The notes under the pieces were generated by a model. It was not told the DNA's origin. It worked only from the letters and a program-made list of their open reading frames with translations, and made no database searches. From Haliotispira sp965263485 (GTDB lineage: Bacteria > Spirochaetota > Spirochaetia > SP-2023), in assembly GCA_965263485.1 (NCBI GenBank), contig CBDHHO010000004.1, forward strand, positions 744,001 to 808,000: DNA of 64,000 nt, written 5' to 3'. Of the stretch, positions 27,771-36,926 are shown one piece after another. Both the position numbers and the translations under genes were made by a program. Every line of letters starts with the position of its first letter. Positions within the stretch are counted from its first letter, which is position 1.

Positions 27771-28520
27771 TCAGTTCCTCCAGTTCTGTAAAAGCCGCAC
27801 CTCCTGTACGCGTTGCTCTTCGCTGACCACAGCCCGGGATTCCCGGGCCACCATTAAAGGAGTGCGCCCCGACTTATCCCGAGCCGAAAGCCGAGCGCCG
27901 CGTTCCAGCAAATAGCGGCTCTGTGACGGAGCTATGGCACCTGCTGCCCAGTGCAATGGCGTGCTGCCCATTGAATTGGCTTCGTTGACATCAGAACCGG
28001 CAATTACCAGGGTTCCCAGTACGGCCAAGTCCTTGTTGTAGCCGGATGCCATATGAATGGGGCGGCTTCCGGTAAAATTGCGCGCTTCCAGCTCGGCACC
28101 CTGGCTCAACAAAAAGGTAAGCATCGCCGCATTGTTAAAGCCGGCAGCCAGAAACAACGGAGTGCGCTGTTTGTCATCCCGGACATTGACATCGCCATCC
28201 CTCTCCAGAATATGGCGGGCAAGAGCAACAGAGCCCCAGCCTGCCGCATAGAGCAAGTCGCCCATACTGCTATAAGACAAGCTATCTTTCAGCAGAGAGC
28301 TGCGTGCCGCGGACTTGGCCTGCATAAGCTCGGCGGTAAAGTCGTAGCCGACTTCTTCCTGCTGGGGTACCTGTTCCGGTACAGGCTCCGGCTGCGAGGC
28401 ACAGGCCAAGAACAGAACAGCGATCAGGCCCGGCAACAAGACCCGACTGATCTTTACGTGCAAGTTCGACAGGCCTGGCCTTTCCACTTGCCAACTGGCA
28501 TTATTTTGAATACCTGACAT
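27771..28520 (-). CDS. Ankyrin-repeat lipoprotein
   Basis: 249 residues. The signal peptide ends in the lipobox FLAC (Cys40). After a Pro/Glu-rich linker, about four ankyrin repeats follow: the clearest are QRTPLFLAAGFNNAAMLTFL, GSRPIHMASGYNKD and GSTPLHWAAGA. It is probably an envelope-anchored protein-binding domain; the partner is unknown. GGGAGG lies 10 bases before the ATG. Confidence 0.82.
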   Translation of the reverse strand: MSGIQNNASWQVERPGLSNLHVKISRVLLPGLIAVLFLACASQPEPVPEQVPQQEEVGYDFTAELMQAKSAARSSLLKDSLSYSSMGDLLYAAGWGSVALARHILERDGDVNVRDDKQRTPLFLAAGFNNAAMLTFLLSQGAELEARNFTGSRPIHMASGYNKDLAVLGTLVIAGSDVNEANSMGSTPLHWAAGAIAPSQSRYLLERGARLSARDKSGRTPLMVARESRAVVSEEQRVQEVRLLQNWRN

Positions 28521-28561
28521 ATTTATAGAACCTCCCAGTTCGTTGTTTTTTTACAATATGA

Positions 28562-28708
28562 AATTATTTTTAGAACTACCCTTTAGGGCACCTCTAAAAA
28601 TTCCAATTCCGCGCTCTTGCTCGCTCTTTCGAAACGCGGTGCTATTGCCGAGGCGAAGCAGGCCGATAGCACAATACTCGCGAAGCGATACCATTTTTAG
28701 AGCTACCC
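28562..28708. repeat. Dispersed TIR element, copy 10, with TTTA duplication
   Basis: The 123-bp element 28586-28708 is flanked by TTTA (28582-28585, 28709-28712). A right-end fragment (ATTATTTTTAGAACTACCC, 28562-28581) sits head-to-tail on its left, sharing the TTTA. Hairpin A is GTGCTATTG (28639-28647)/CGATAGCAC (28664-28672), covarying with copies 8, 23 and 25. The rest of the 310-base gap is unassigned. Confidence 0.92.
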
Positions 28709-28832
28709 TTTACAGGTTCCGTTTTCGGCTTTCGCCGGAAACAGCAGCAAGACTATAGTGAACTCGCTTGTCCATACACAGAGGGTGCTGTCAACTTGCC
28801 ATTTGCGCCCCCGCTCTTTACATTCACCACAA

Positions 28833-30077
28833 ATGTCCTATAAGAGTATACGTTTTTATAATTTTCGCAATCTGATTGACGCAGAAATTGAGCTGAATGA
28901 CAATATTTATTACTTGGTCGGCGACAATGGGGCAGGCAAGAGCTCCTTTTTGGAGGCTCTGTATCTACTCAGTTACGGCTCTTCGTTCCGGGAAAAAAAC
29001 CTGGAGCACTGCCTTCGCAGCAGCCGGCAGCCCTTTGCTATTGCCGGCAAGATTGAGCGGGAAGGACAGTCTCATCACATCCAAGTTCAGTACAGCAAAG
29101 AACACGATAAAGCAACGGGCAAAAAACAAATCAGCCTCGGCACAAAAAAAATCCAGGATCGCAGGGAATTGCTGCAAATCACTCCGAGCATCGTGTTTGC
29201 CCACGGCGACATCACTTACATCAACGGCAGCCCCCGCGAGAAACGCCAGTTCATTGATCAGACCATCAGTCTGGTCGATCCGCACTACATCGACTTGTCG
29301 CGCAACTACATGCACAACCTGGCCCAGCGCAATCTGGTGCTGAAAAATAAGCAGATGGACCTGCTGCCCACTTACACCCGGCAGATGGTTCAGTTCGGCT
29401 TGGAAATCCAACGCCGCCGGAAGCTGCACATCGCAAAGCTGTCCAAAGTCTTCTCTGGGCTGTTCTGCCATGTTTCCAACTTTCCCGCGCCGGTAATGCT
29501 TGACTACCGGCCTTCCTGGCCTTCTCGCCTATTTGAACCCTCAGTATCCCGCCACAGCGACGCGGGCTTGGGGGAACCCCTGCCGGAGGCCGTCATGCAG
29601 AACTGTCTGAAGCACTTGGAACAGCGCCAGCAACGCGACCTGCTGATGGGCTCCAGTCAGTGCGGCCCCCACCGCGACCAACTTTGTTTTTCGGTGCCGG
29701 AACCCGGTGCCATGGCAACAGATCAGGTGGCAGCAGCCCAATGCAAAAGGGACCCCAAAGAAACGAAGGAGGAACTGCCCCGGCAGGACTTCACCCGGCT
29801 AGCTTCGACCGGACAGCTGCGCCTCGCGGCCCTGACCCTCAAGAGTGCTCAGGCCAACTATTTGCAGCAGAGCTGCGACTCACCCGGCGTACTGTTGCTG
29901 GATGATGTGCTGCTGGAAATGGACCAGATCCGCCGCAGGTTGTTTCTGGCCAGTCTGCCGCCGCATCAACAATTGTTTTTTACGCTGCTGCCAAATGAGG
30001 AATACGACAGCTATCCCTTCCCGGATTACCGGGTGCTCAAGATTCGGGATGGCAAGCTTTCTGAGGGGAAGCTCTAA
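28833..30077 (+). CDS. recF: DNA replication and repair protein RecF
   Basis: 414 residues, SMC-like ATPase that helps load RecA at gaps. Walker A is GDNGAGKSS (30-38), signature ASTGQLRLAALTLK, Walker B LLLDDVLLEMD. ATG 28833 is chosen at the conserved YKSIRFYNFRNL start; the frame is open 75 bases further up. The stop TAA (30075-30077) lies inside GGGGAAGCTCTAAA, a remnant of the repeat family's left end. In many spirochaetes recF directly follows dnaN; here it is 10 kb away on the other side of the putative origin. Confidence 0.93.
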   Translation: MSYKSIRFYNFRNLIDAEIELNDNIYYLVGDNGAGKSSFLEALYLLSYGSSFREKNLEHCLRSSRQPFAIAGKIEREGQSHHIQVQYSKEHDKATGKKQISLGTKKIQDRRELLQITPSIVFAHGDITYINGSPREKRQFIDQTISLVDPHYIDLSRNYMHNLAQRNLVLKNKQMDLLPTYTRQMVQFGLEIQRRRKLHIAKLSKVFSGLFCHVSNFPAPVMLDYRPSWPSRLFEPSVSRHSDAGLGEPLPEAVMQNCLKHLEQRQQRDLLMGSSQCGPHRDQLCFSVPEPGAMATDQVAAAQCKRDPKETKEELPRQDFTRLASTGQLRLAALTLKSAQANYLQQSCDSPGVLLLDDVLLEMDQIRRRLFLASLPPHQQLFFTLLPNEEYDSYPFPDYRVLKIRDGKLSEGKL

Positions 30078-30082
30078 AGGGG
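30065..30082. repeat. Left-end remnant of dispersed TIR element, copy 11
   Basis: GGGGAAGCTCTAAAGG at the recF 3' end; its CTCTAA provides the recF stop codon. Confidence 0.45.
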
Positions 30083-30097
30083 TTCTTCATTCCGGCG

Positions 30098-30119
30098 GGA
30101 CATTTTTGTCCGTCCTTTT
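30098..30119. terminator. Weak hairpin between convergent recF and holA
   Basis: GGACA-TTTT-TGTCC followed by GTCCTTTT, in the 74-base gap between the two convergent genes. The stem is only 5 bp, so this is tentative. Confidence 0.3.
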
Positions 30120-30151
30120 ACGGAAAAGCTGCCGGCTTCCCTGTCAAGGAA

Positions 30152-31120
30152 TCAAATCGTGGTAATCTGATAGACATAGTGCTTGATCAGGATATCCTGC
30201 AGGCCGCCACTTAACTTGATATTCAGGCTGGTATCCTGATTGATCTTCTGCACTTGGCGCAGTTCTGCCAGGCTATATTTTTCCACGCCCTGACGCAAAT
30301 CCGCTTTTAGGGCCTTGGTGCGCACATATTCTACAGAGCAAACTTCTTCAAACGTGTCATAACGCATCCGCTCTTTGATTTGTAGCAAGCGATCCCATTG
30401 GTAGATCAATTGAATAATCAGTGCCGCCGCCTTGGAACCTCTCTGTAACAGCAGACTATCGAGTGTTTGCAAGCTGCGATCCAAATTGCGCTCCACCATA
30501 TAATGGAATAAATCATAGACCGTAGCATCCCGACTCTGCGTAAAGACGTGGGCCAACAGTTCTTCGCGGATGAGCACCGGCGCCGAAGCCCCCCCCGGGC
30601 TTTCTAGGTACAAAAACACGGTGGCCAAGGTCCGTTCCAGGGTGAGCAGATCTCCAGAGACTCGCTCCAGCAAAATGTCAATCGCTGAATCTTCAATTTC
30701 CTTGCCATGGCGACGACAAAAAATGGCAATGTGGCTCTTCTTCTCGTCTTCGCTCAGTTCCCGGAAGATTTTTTGTTCGCTCTTGGGAAAGCCCTTGGCC
30801 AAAATGGCTGGCAGTTTGCGCTCTTTGCTGAACAGAAAAAACAGGGTCGGCGGCGAATCGGCCTGACGGCAGAGTTGGCAGAGCGCTAGCAAACGCTTCT
30901 GATCCCGGGCACTCAACAGTTCAATATCCGTGAGCAATACAGGAAATACCCCGCCAAACAGAGGCGGGGCCAATAAGGCATTTTTCAGTTCGTCCAAATT
31001 GACGCTGGAGCCGTGGTAGGATTGTAAGTCCTGAAGACTGTACTGTTTCTTGCGCAGCTGCCCGGCCAATTCTTCGCGCTTGCGAAATTCTTCCGGACCG
31101 ATATAAAGGAAGACTTGCAT
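30152..31120 (-). CDS. holA: DNA polymerase III subunit delta
   Basis: 322 residues. It has the HolA pattern: an N-terminal AAA-like region (VFLYIGPEEFRKREE), degenerate P-loop, the SKERKLPAILAKGF stretch and a C-terminal helical collar (RDATVYDLFHYMVERNLDRSL). It opens the sliding clamp during loading. ATG 31120 begins the conserved QVFLYIG; a TTG at 31147 would add nine residues. No clear Shine-Dalgarno. HPr follows upstream on the same strand. Confidence 0.85.
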   Translation of the reverse strand: MQVFLYIGPEEFRKREELAGQLRKKQYSLQDLQSYHGSSVNLDELKNALLAPPLFGGVFPVLLTDIELLSARDQKRLLALCQLCRQADSPPTLFFLFSKERKLPAILAKGFPKSEQKIFRELSEDEKKSHIAIFCRRHGKEIEDSAIDILLERVSGDLLTLERTLATVFLYLESPGGASAPVLIREELLAHVFTQSRDATVYDLFHYMVERNLDRSLQTLDSLLLQRGSKAAALIIQLIYQWDRLLQIKERMRYDTFEEVCSVEYVRTKALKADLRQGVEKYSLAELRQVQKINQDTSLNIKLSGGLQDILIKHYVYQITTI

Positions 31121-31190
31121 TAGAACCGTGGCACAGCGAGCCCGCAAGCCCCGAAACTTGGTGACTTAATGAGTACGGAAAGACCCACAG

Positions 31191-31448
31191 CTACAAAAAA
31201 CCTTCTGCGAACAGTTTTTCCAAAGCCTCCACCACCGCAGAGTCATCCTCTCCTTCTGCACGCAGGGTGAATTCCGCTCCCTTTGCCAAACCCAGCGATA
31301 GTATCCCCAGGATGGAGCGGGCATCAATGACCTTGCCTTGGTATGCAAACGCCACTGTAGCGTTGTACTGCATCACCGTTTGCACAATTTGCGCTGAGGG
31401 CGAAGCATGTATACCAGAAGCATTGGTCACCCGGATTGTTCGTTCCAT
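31191..31448 (-). CDS. ptsH: HPr phosphocarrier protein
   Basis: 85 residues. His14 (GIHASPSA) is the phosphorylation site and Ser45 (ARSILGILSL) the HPr-kinase site. It sits in the rpoN-hpf-ptsH arrangement familiar from nitrogen-related PTS clusters. No enzyme I or sugar permease is in the window, so it may act mainly in regulation. ATG 31448 starts the conserved ERTIRVTNASG; the frame is open 39 bases further. Confidence 0.92.
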   Translation of the reverse strand: MERTIRVTNASGIHASPSAQIVQTVMQYNATVAFAYQGKVIDARSILGILSLGLAKGAEFTLRAEGEDDSAVVEALEKLFAEGFL

Positions 31449-31518
31449 AAAATCGAGAATTATCCTTGATTTGTGGCATCGTTTCATCCCTACTAGTGAA
31501 TCAGGAAAGATAGATTAC

Positions 31519-31537
31519 TGGGTACCTCTAAAAATGG
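31519..31537. repeat. Left-end remnant of dispersed TIR element, copy 12
   Basis: TGGGTACCTCTAAAAATGG at the 3' end of hpf; on the minus strand its TTTTTAG supplies the hpf stop codon. Confidence 0.55.
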
Positions 31538-31860
31538 GGAGTGTGTTTCGCGCTTTCATTGCGATGGTGATCCACATGTTTGGAGTGCTCGCGACGACAC
31601 TTCTTGACCAATTCTTTGAACAAGTGTTCCAAGCCAGGATATAAATCCCTGTCGTTATGAGAAATATGGCTCTTCGTCTTCCAGTGAAAATGAACGTCAG
31701 CACTGAGATTGTGGAGTTGGTCTGCCTCTTTGTGTATGGTGATTGTCAAATCTTCAATGTGCTCTTCAAATTTTTCAATGCGGTGCATCATAGTGTCCAC
31801 AAATTCTTTATTGTGCTTACTTACATGAAACCCGTTGGCTCCCTTCAACTGAAAGTTCAT
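31528..31860 (-). CDS. hpf: Ribosome hibernation promoting factor (HPF/RaiA family)
   Basis: 110 residues, short-form length. It has the beta-alpha fold pattern with TITIHKEADQLHNLSADVHF and a His-rich, charged C-terminus. It should bind the 30S subunit and silence ribosomes in slow growth. AAGGAGATC lies 7 bases before the ATG. It lies between rpoN and ptsH, the classic neighbourhood. The last codons (CCCCATTTTTAG) run into a repeat-element end. Confidence 0.88.
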   Translation of the reverse strand: MNFQLKGANGFHVSKHNKEFVDTMMHRIEKFEEHIEDLTITIHKEADQLHNLSADVHFHWKTKSHISHNDRDLYPGLEHLFKELVKKCRREHSKHVDHHRNESAKHTPHF

Positions 31861-32029
31861 TCAAGAAGATCTCCTTAACGAATGGAAGAAAATATCACCC
31901 TCCGGGGGCGTAGCCCTAGAATCGAGGCGCAGGGGTTGAGAGTATAGCAACTCTAAGAACAATACACAATATCCTTTCATACGCTCGGTATACTTGCGTA
32001 TTGTTATGCCATAACTTTATTTTTCGCAA

Positions 32030-33454
32030 TCATAAACGGCCTTCGCTGAGCAACTCGGCTCGGTACTTGGCTACGGTTCTGCGCGCGATCTGAATGCCCG
32101 ATTTTTCCAGCCGTTTGCCCAGTTCCGCATCACTGATCCTGCGGACGGGCTTGTTCCCAACAAACAGCGGCATACTCAGAGTATATTCTTGTAAGATTTC
32201 CAGTATCCGCTCCTTGATTTGCTCGCGAGACTGGCCGCTGCGCGCCCCTTGGCTGAAAAAAAAGCGCAGCGGATAGGTCCCCCAGGGGGTTTTGCAGTAC
32301 TTGCCCTGAATGCAGCGTGAAATAGTTGAGACATGCATGTCCAAGTCTTCGGCCACCATTTGCAAGCTCATGACCTGAAGATCCTTCATCCCTCCGATCA
32401 CAAAAGCCTGCTGTAGCTGAAATACAGTCTGGGCAATACGCAGCAGGGTTTCTTCGCGCCGCTGCAACTGAAGCAGCAGCATCTCGGCCTCCTGCCGCCG
32501 CTGGCGCTGCTGCGTGTCGTTCTGAGCCCCACTGTCAAGGATTTCCAGCTTGGCTCCCAAGCTGTTCAACAATTCTACTTCTATTATTCCGGTATTTTCC
32601 CGCAGCTGTACCTGAATCTCGGGGTAGATGCGGAAGCTCAAAGAGTGATTTAGTAGCCGATACCCCCGGGCCGGATAGGGTTCAAGCTGGCGCAGATCAC
32701 GCAGTGTATTCTCACTCTGGCACTTGTCCAAACCACATTTTTGCAGATAGTCACAAAAATCTTCCAGACTGCCTAGGACTTCCAGGCTGGAAAGCCCGCT
32801 CAATACTCGCAGCAGCGGGGAGTCCGGAAAGCGCAGTTCTGCTTGGACAAGCAGACTTTGCAGCGGTGAATCACAGGCGCAGCCGGCAGGTTCCAGCTGT
32901 TGGATGCGGCGTAACAGTCTGCCCAGTTTCCGCTTTTGTGTTGCGTCCTTGGGCAGCAAAGTCGCCGCTATCAGGATCGGGTTTTCAATATTTAGGCCTC
33001 GTTCGTCCAGATTCTGTAGAACCAGTTCGCAAAACTCCCGCTCTTCGTCTTTCAGGTTCCACAAATAGATTTGTTCCCGCAAGGTTTCACGCAATTCGGG
33101 GCTGTCGTAGTCCTCTTCCGAAAAATGATTTTCCAGCATCTGCTGCTTGGCATCACTGCTGGCCAGCAACTCTTCAGAAGAGAGGTAGCGCCCGTTTTGC
33201 CACTGATTCTCAAGCCGCCACTCGCCGGGATAGCGCTTGCGGTGCTTCAGCTTGACATTGCCTTGCTCCCACTCGCCCGGCTGGCCCTCTTTCCATTGCA
33301 ATTCCGGATATTTTTTGCGCAGCTCCTCTATTTCACCAATCAGCTCGGCAACTCCGCTCTGCAAAAAATGCAGAGACTGCTGTTGGAACTGATTCAGACG
33401 CATTTCCTGAGCCATCCGTTGTTGCAGATGTTGCCCCATTCCTAGACTTGTCAT
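32030..33454 (-). CDS. rpoN: RNA polymerase sigma-54 factor
   Basis: 474 residues. A Gln-rich N-terminal activator region (NQFQQQSLHFLQ), core-binding middle and C-terminal DNA-binding part with helix-turn-helix (VAEDLDMHVSTISRCIQGKY) and RpoN box ARRTVAKYR (457-465). Enhancer-dependent transcription would need an activator such as the NtrC-type protein at 12.7-14.2 kb. GGGGGGAG is very close to the start codon, leaving the exact start uncertain. Confidence 0.95.
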   Translation of the reverse strand: MTSLGMGQHLQQRMAQEMRLNQFQQQSLHFLQSGVAELIGEIEELRKKYPELQWKEGQPGEWEQGNVKLKHRKRYPGEWRLENQWQNGRYLSSEELLASSDAKQQMLENHFSEEDYDSPELRETLREQIYLWNLKDEEREFCELVLQNLDERGLNIENPILIAATLLPKDATQKRKLGRLLRRIQQLEPAGCACDSPLQSLLVQAELRFPDSPLLRVLSGLSSLEVLGSLEDFCDYLQKCGLDKCQSENTLRDLRQLEPYPARGYRLLNHSLSFRIYPEIQVQLRENTGIIEVELLNSLGAKLEILDSGAQNDTQQRQRRQEAEMLLLQLQRREETLLRIAQTVFQLQQAFVIGGMKDLQVMSLQMVAEDLDMHVSTISRCIQGKYCKTPWGTYPLRFFFSQGARSGQSREQIKERILEILQEYTLSMPLFVGNKPVRRISDAELGKRLEKSGIQIARRTVAKYRAELLSEGRL

Positions 33455-33541
33455 ACTCCCCCCGGAACTGCGATTGATCCTCTTTCTTTGACGGCTGTAA
33501 AATCGCCAGTATTTTGCCGCTCTGTGGAACGTAGCGAGGGC

Positions 33542-34345
33542 TTACTGTGAACAGATTCTTTGTGTTTCCCATAAGTAGAGTCCCACGGCCAGGTGCGCCG
33601 ATACTTCCGTGCGCAGGGTCATGGGCCCCAGGCTGCAACTAACAAAATCTGCGGCTTGGAAGGCTTTTTGCTCCACAGCAGTCCAGCCGCGCTCCGGGCC
33701 TAATGCAATCAGATAGGGCTGGCTTTCCTGACTTTCATCGCCTGTGCCCCATTCATCGGGCCCCGGGGTCCGCCGTGGGCCTTGCTCGTCCAGCACGATA
33801 CAGTTTTGCGGCAGTATGCTGCGATGAGCCCGGAGCTGTCTTGCCAGCGACAGATAGTCCCTCAGGTGCATTCCTCCGCGCCGGTCAGAACTCAGATATA
33901 GTTTGGGCAGGCGCTGGATCCGGCCCTGCTCGGCTCCCAGGATCAAATAGTGCTCCAACTCATCCCAAACATGGCTCTTGCGATAGTCGCTCTCGCAGAG
34001 TTTTCCTTGGATCAGGGCTATTTCTCGCAGGCCCGCTGAAGCTAAGTCGCACAGCAATCGTTTCAGTACCGGTGGTCTGGGAACCCCAATCGCCAGACTC
34101 AGATTCTGCCAGCGAAGTCGTTGCTGCGGGTCATTCTCTCCAAGAAAGCGCAGCTTTATCGCATCATCATTTATTTGCAGAATTTCCAGATTCCCGGAAT
34201 AGGTGCCATGTAATATGCCCGCTTCAAAACTCTGGCCGACCCGGGCCTTGAGTATTTGACGCAAGTGCCTAGCTCGGTAGTCGTCCGAAACCAAATGTAA
34301 GATACCCTCGGAAAGTTCGGACTCGCGTAGCAGGATTCGATTCAT
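33542..34345 (-). CDS. rsmE: 16S rRNA m3U1498 methyltransferase
   Basis: 267 residues. N-terminal PUA-like domain, then SPOUT methyltransferase with ALGPERGWTAVE and the knot segment LGPMTLRTEVSAHLA. It methylates U1498 of 16S rRNA. ATG 34345 starts the conserved NRILL; the open frame upstream runs through the parS sites and is not coding. Confidence 0.9.
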   Translation of the reverse strand: MNRILLRESELSEGILHLVSDDYRARHLRQILKARVGQSFEAGILHGTYSGNLEILQINDDAIKLRFLGENDPQQRLRWQNLSLAIGVPRPPVLKRLLCDLASAGLREIALIQGKLCESDYRKSHVWDELEHYLILGAEQGRIQRLPKLYLSSDRRGGMHLRDYLSLARQLRAHRSILPQNCIVLDEQGPRRTPGPDEWGTGDESQESQPYLIALGPERGWTAVEQKAFQAADFVSCSLGPMTLRTEVSAHLAVGLYLWETQRICSQ

Positions 34346-34359
34346 AAGCAGGGGCTTCC

Positions 34360-34391
34360 TGTTCCACGTGAAACACCTTCCACGTGAAACA
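34360..34391. other. Two parS partition sites
   Basis: TGTTCCACGTGAAACA (34360-34375) is an exact parS 16-mer; CCTTCCACGTGAAACA (34376-34391) matches 14 of 16. These would be ParB-binding centromere sites for chromosome segregation, about 5.6 kb from dnaA. Confidence 0.85.
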
Positions 34392-34508
34392 CTTTGGTGA
34401 GACAAAGAAGTATATACGCAAGCCCTCATTTCGCACGAGTGAGCGCTATTGATCCGGCAATCCCGCCAATCCCGGCAATCGGACCTCCCAAAGTGGCAGC
34501 GTGTGAAA

Positions 34509-34524
34509 TGTTCCACGTGGAACG
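34509..34524. other. Third parS partition site
   Basis: TGTTCCACGTGGAACG is a 15/16 match to the symmetrical parS variant, 118 bases from the second site. No other CACGTG with parS flanks was seen in the window. Confidence 0.8.
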
Positions 34525-34526
34525 CT

Positions 34527-35651
34527 CTATACCGAATAGTTATCCCGCGTTGCGATTCGCAGCAACCAAGAGGGCAGCGCCCGGGACTTGTTTTGCACTC
34601 GCAGCGACAGACCCAATTTTCTGAAGAGCGGGATTCGGTAGGTTTCAACGAATTCGATTAGACTGCCGTCCGGATCTTCAAGATAGGCAAAGTGCCCGCT
34701 GGCAGAACTACCCATGGCAAACGGAGCAGCGCCGCTATCTACCGTAAATGGATGACCCTGCTGAGCGCAGTATATTGCTAAATGCTTCATCTTACCGACA
34801 TCAAAGCAGAGGTGGATCAAACCGGGGTCACCCCAGCAGCGCCCTGCGTAAACATGCGAAGCGTTTTCCAGGTTCAATCCCTCGCGAATGTTTTCCCTGA
34901 GCTCTTCGATCGGGTTTTGTACCGCTTCAATTAATTCAATTTCGCCCACGCCAAAAAACTTTGCGTAGAGTCCGCTTTCGCTGTGCTCGCGCTGCAAGAC
35001 TACCCGCCGGAAACAGCCGTTGTTGTTCTTGTGCAGATCACAGAAACCCTTCCAATCGTCCCACTCATCGTCTTTTTTATCCTGCAGCACATGACCGTAG
35101 CCCAGTAATTTGCGGTAGAACGACAAGGAACTCTCCATATCGCTGACCCCGATCGCAACACCGGAAATGCCAGCACAGAAGCTGGCATCGTTGCTCTCAG
35201 CAAAAAAGTGCCCGCCCTCAATCAATTGGAACCAGGTACCAAATACCGTAAAATAACAACAGCGCTCTCCGGTCGGTCTCTTATTGATGCCTCCGATAAT
35301 TCTCAGGCTGGGTTCGCTATCCTGACGTAGGCGATCGACCAGCAAGTCGAGGCCCTTGCAGCGCAGCTTTCCAATCAACAACCCGGTACTACGCAGACTC
35401 ATATTCTCCGGCTGGGGCAGCGGTTTGCGGCTGCTGTGCTGCCAGATCTCCAGGCCCGAGCCGCCCCGGCTGTTCAAGAGCAATGCCGCATGCCGGTGGC
35501 AGAGCTCCCCGCCGGTATAGCGTGTCATAAACGCTGCTTCGCCCTGGTCGCTGAAAATCACGGTGCGAAAGCCGAGTATCCGGGCAAACCAGGCTAGAGC
35601 TCTCTGCTTGTTAAAGACCCCCAGACCCAGCTGCTGAATTGCGTGAATCAT
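34527..35651 (-). CDS. VOC (glyoxalase/dioxygenase fold) family protein
   Basis: 374 residues with two vicinal-oxygen-chelate modules. The second has GVAIGVSDMESSLSFYRKLLG, LIHLCFDVGKM and FAYLEDPDGSLIEFVE, the family's metal-ligand spacing. The first is weaker (GVFNKQRALAWFARILGFR). The substrate cannot be told. It overlaps serC by ATGA and so is translated with it. Confidence 0.75.
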   Translation of the reverse strand: MIHAIQQLGLGVFNKQRALAWFARILGFRTVIFSDQGEAAFMTRYTGGELCHRHAALLLNSRGGSGLEIWQHSSRKPLPQPENMSLRSTGLLIGKLRCKGLDLLVDRLRQDSEPSLRIIGGINKRPTGERCCYFTVFGTWFQLIEGGHFFAESNDASFCAGISGVAIGVSDMESSLSFYRKLLGYGHVLQDKKDDEWDDWKGFCDLHKNNNGCFRRVVLQREHSESGLYAKFFGVGEIELIEAVQNPIEELRENIREGLNLENASHVYAGRCWGDPGLIHLCFDVGKMKHLAIYCAQQGHPFTVDSGAAPFAMGSSASGHFAYLEDPDGSLIEFVETYRIPLFRKLGLSLRVQNKSRALPSWLLRIATRDNYSV

Positions 35652-36766
35652 CTCTCGCCTTTTGAGCTCTCTGGGTGTTTCCTCTGAAACTCCGCCATAA
35701 AAGCGATTAGGGCATCGACACTTTCCGGGGGCACCGCATTGTAAATGGAAGCTCGCATGCCACCGACCGAACGATGTCCTTTCAGACCTTCAAAACCACA
35801 CTCGGACGCTTCGGCTAGGAATGAGGACTCCAGACTCGCATCACTGAGCAGGAAGGGAACATTCATGTCCGAGCGCACAGCCTTGTCCACCGGGTTGCGG
35901 TAAAAGCCTCCACTCTCATCAATGAAGCGATACAGCTTTTCCGCTTTGACCCGGTTCCGCTTGGCGATCACCGGCAGACCGCCCAATTCTTTTAGCCATT
36001 CGAGCTGTAACATCACCATATACACTGCAAAACCCGGTGGAGTGTTGTACAGAGACTGATTTTCCGCGTGAGAACCATAACGCAAATAGGCCCCCGGATT
36101 CTTGTCGCATTGCTCCAGCAGATCCTTGCGGATCACCACCACACAAAGCCCTGCCGGCCCCAAATTCTTTTGCGCTCCGGCGTAGACCAGTCCAAAGGCA
36201 CTCCAATCCAATGGCAAGGGCCGCGAGAGAAGATCACTCGACATATCGGCCACAATAGGGCAGGGGACTTGCGGAATGTTTTTCCACTGCACTCCGCCTA
36301 TGGTCTCATTTGAACAGAGATGCAAATACCGGAGACCTAGAGGAAGTTCAAGGCTTCGGGGCAGCTTGTGATACTGCTGCGGCTTGCCGTCAAAAGCGAT
36401 ATAAATGTTCTGGCACAGCAATTTCAGGTCGCTGTACGCCTTGACCGCCCAAGCTCCGGACAAGGCTATGCCCACCGTATCTTTTTTGCTGCGCAGCAGA
36501 TTCATTGGAGCCATGGCAAACTGCAAAGTCGCACCACCTGCCAGCAGCAGGACCTCATGCGTATCGGGAAGCAGCAGTAGCTCCCTCAGCAATTCCACAC
36601 AGCGTGTGTGAACCTCTTCGTAGGCCTTGCCTCGGTGGCTCAGTTCCAAGAGTGAAAGACCATAACCGTGGTAATCAACCAGTTGTTCCCGAGCCTGTTC
36701 CAAAACCTCACGGGGAATTGCTCCCGGACCTGCCGAAAAATTATGCTGCTTTGGAAATCTTGTCAT
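35648..36766 (-). CDS. serC: Phosphoserine aminotransferase
   Basis: 372 residues. It begins HNFSAGPGAIP and carries the PLP lysine in YAGAQKNLGPAG; GGMRASIYNAVP near the C-terminus is typical. It converts 3-phosphohydroxypyruvate to phosphoserine. ATG 36766 has AAGGA upstream; an earlier frame start (36802) is not family-like. Stop and VOC start overlap (ATGA). Confidence 0.94.
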   Translation of the reverse strand: MTRFPKQHNFSAGPGAIPREVLEQAREQLVDYHGYGLSLLELSHRGKAYEEVHTRCVELLRELLLLPDTHEVLLLAGGATLQFAMAPMNLLRSKKDTVGIALSGAWAVKAYSDLKLLCQNIYIAFDGKPQQYHKLPRSLELPLGLRYLHLCSNETIGGVQWKNIPQVPCPIVADMSSDLLSRPLPLDWSAFGLVYAGAQKNLGPAGLCVVVIRKDLLEQCDKNPGAYLRYGSHAENQSLYNTPPGFAVYMVMLQLEWLKELGGLPVIAKRNRVKAEKLYRFIDESGGFYRNPVDKAVRSDMNVPFLLSDASLESSFLAEASECGFEGLKGHRSVGGMRASIYNAVPPESVDALIAFMAEFQRKHPESSKGER

Positions 36767-36878
36767 TATCCGTCCTTCCATGGCTCTGAGTGCCAGAATC
36801 AAAATTTCTCAAACGGAATCTGGGAGTTCGAGATATTTTTACCGCGATGACCCAAAAGAACAAAGGGAAAACGCGAAA

Positions 36879-36898
36879 GAGAACCTCTAAAAATTTTT
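36879..36898. repeat. Left-end remnant of dispersed TIR element, copy 13
   Basis: GAGAACCTCTAAAAATTTTT in the serC/TPR gap; no body follows. Confidence 0.55.
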
Positions 36899-36926
36899 GC
36901 CCTAGGAAATATAGGAGATATGGAAA

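Noticed and set aside
34346..34648. N-terminal extension of rsmE
   Set aside because: The extra part crosses the parS sites and has no match to the family; the conserved NRILL begins at 34345.
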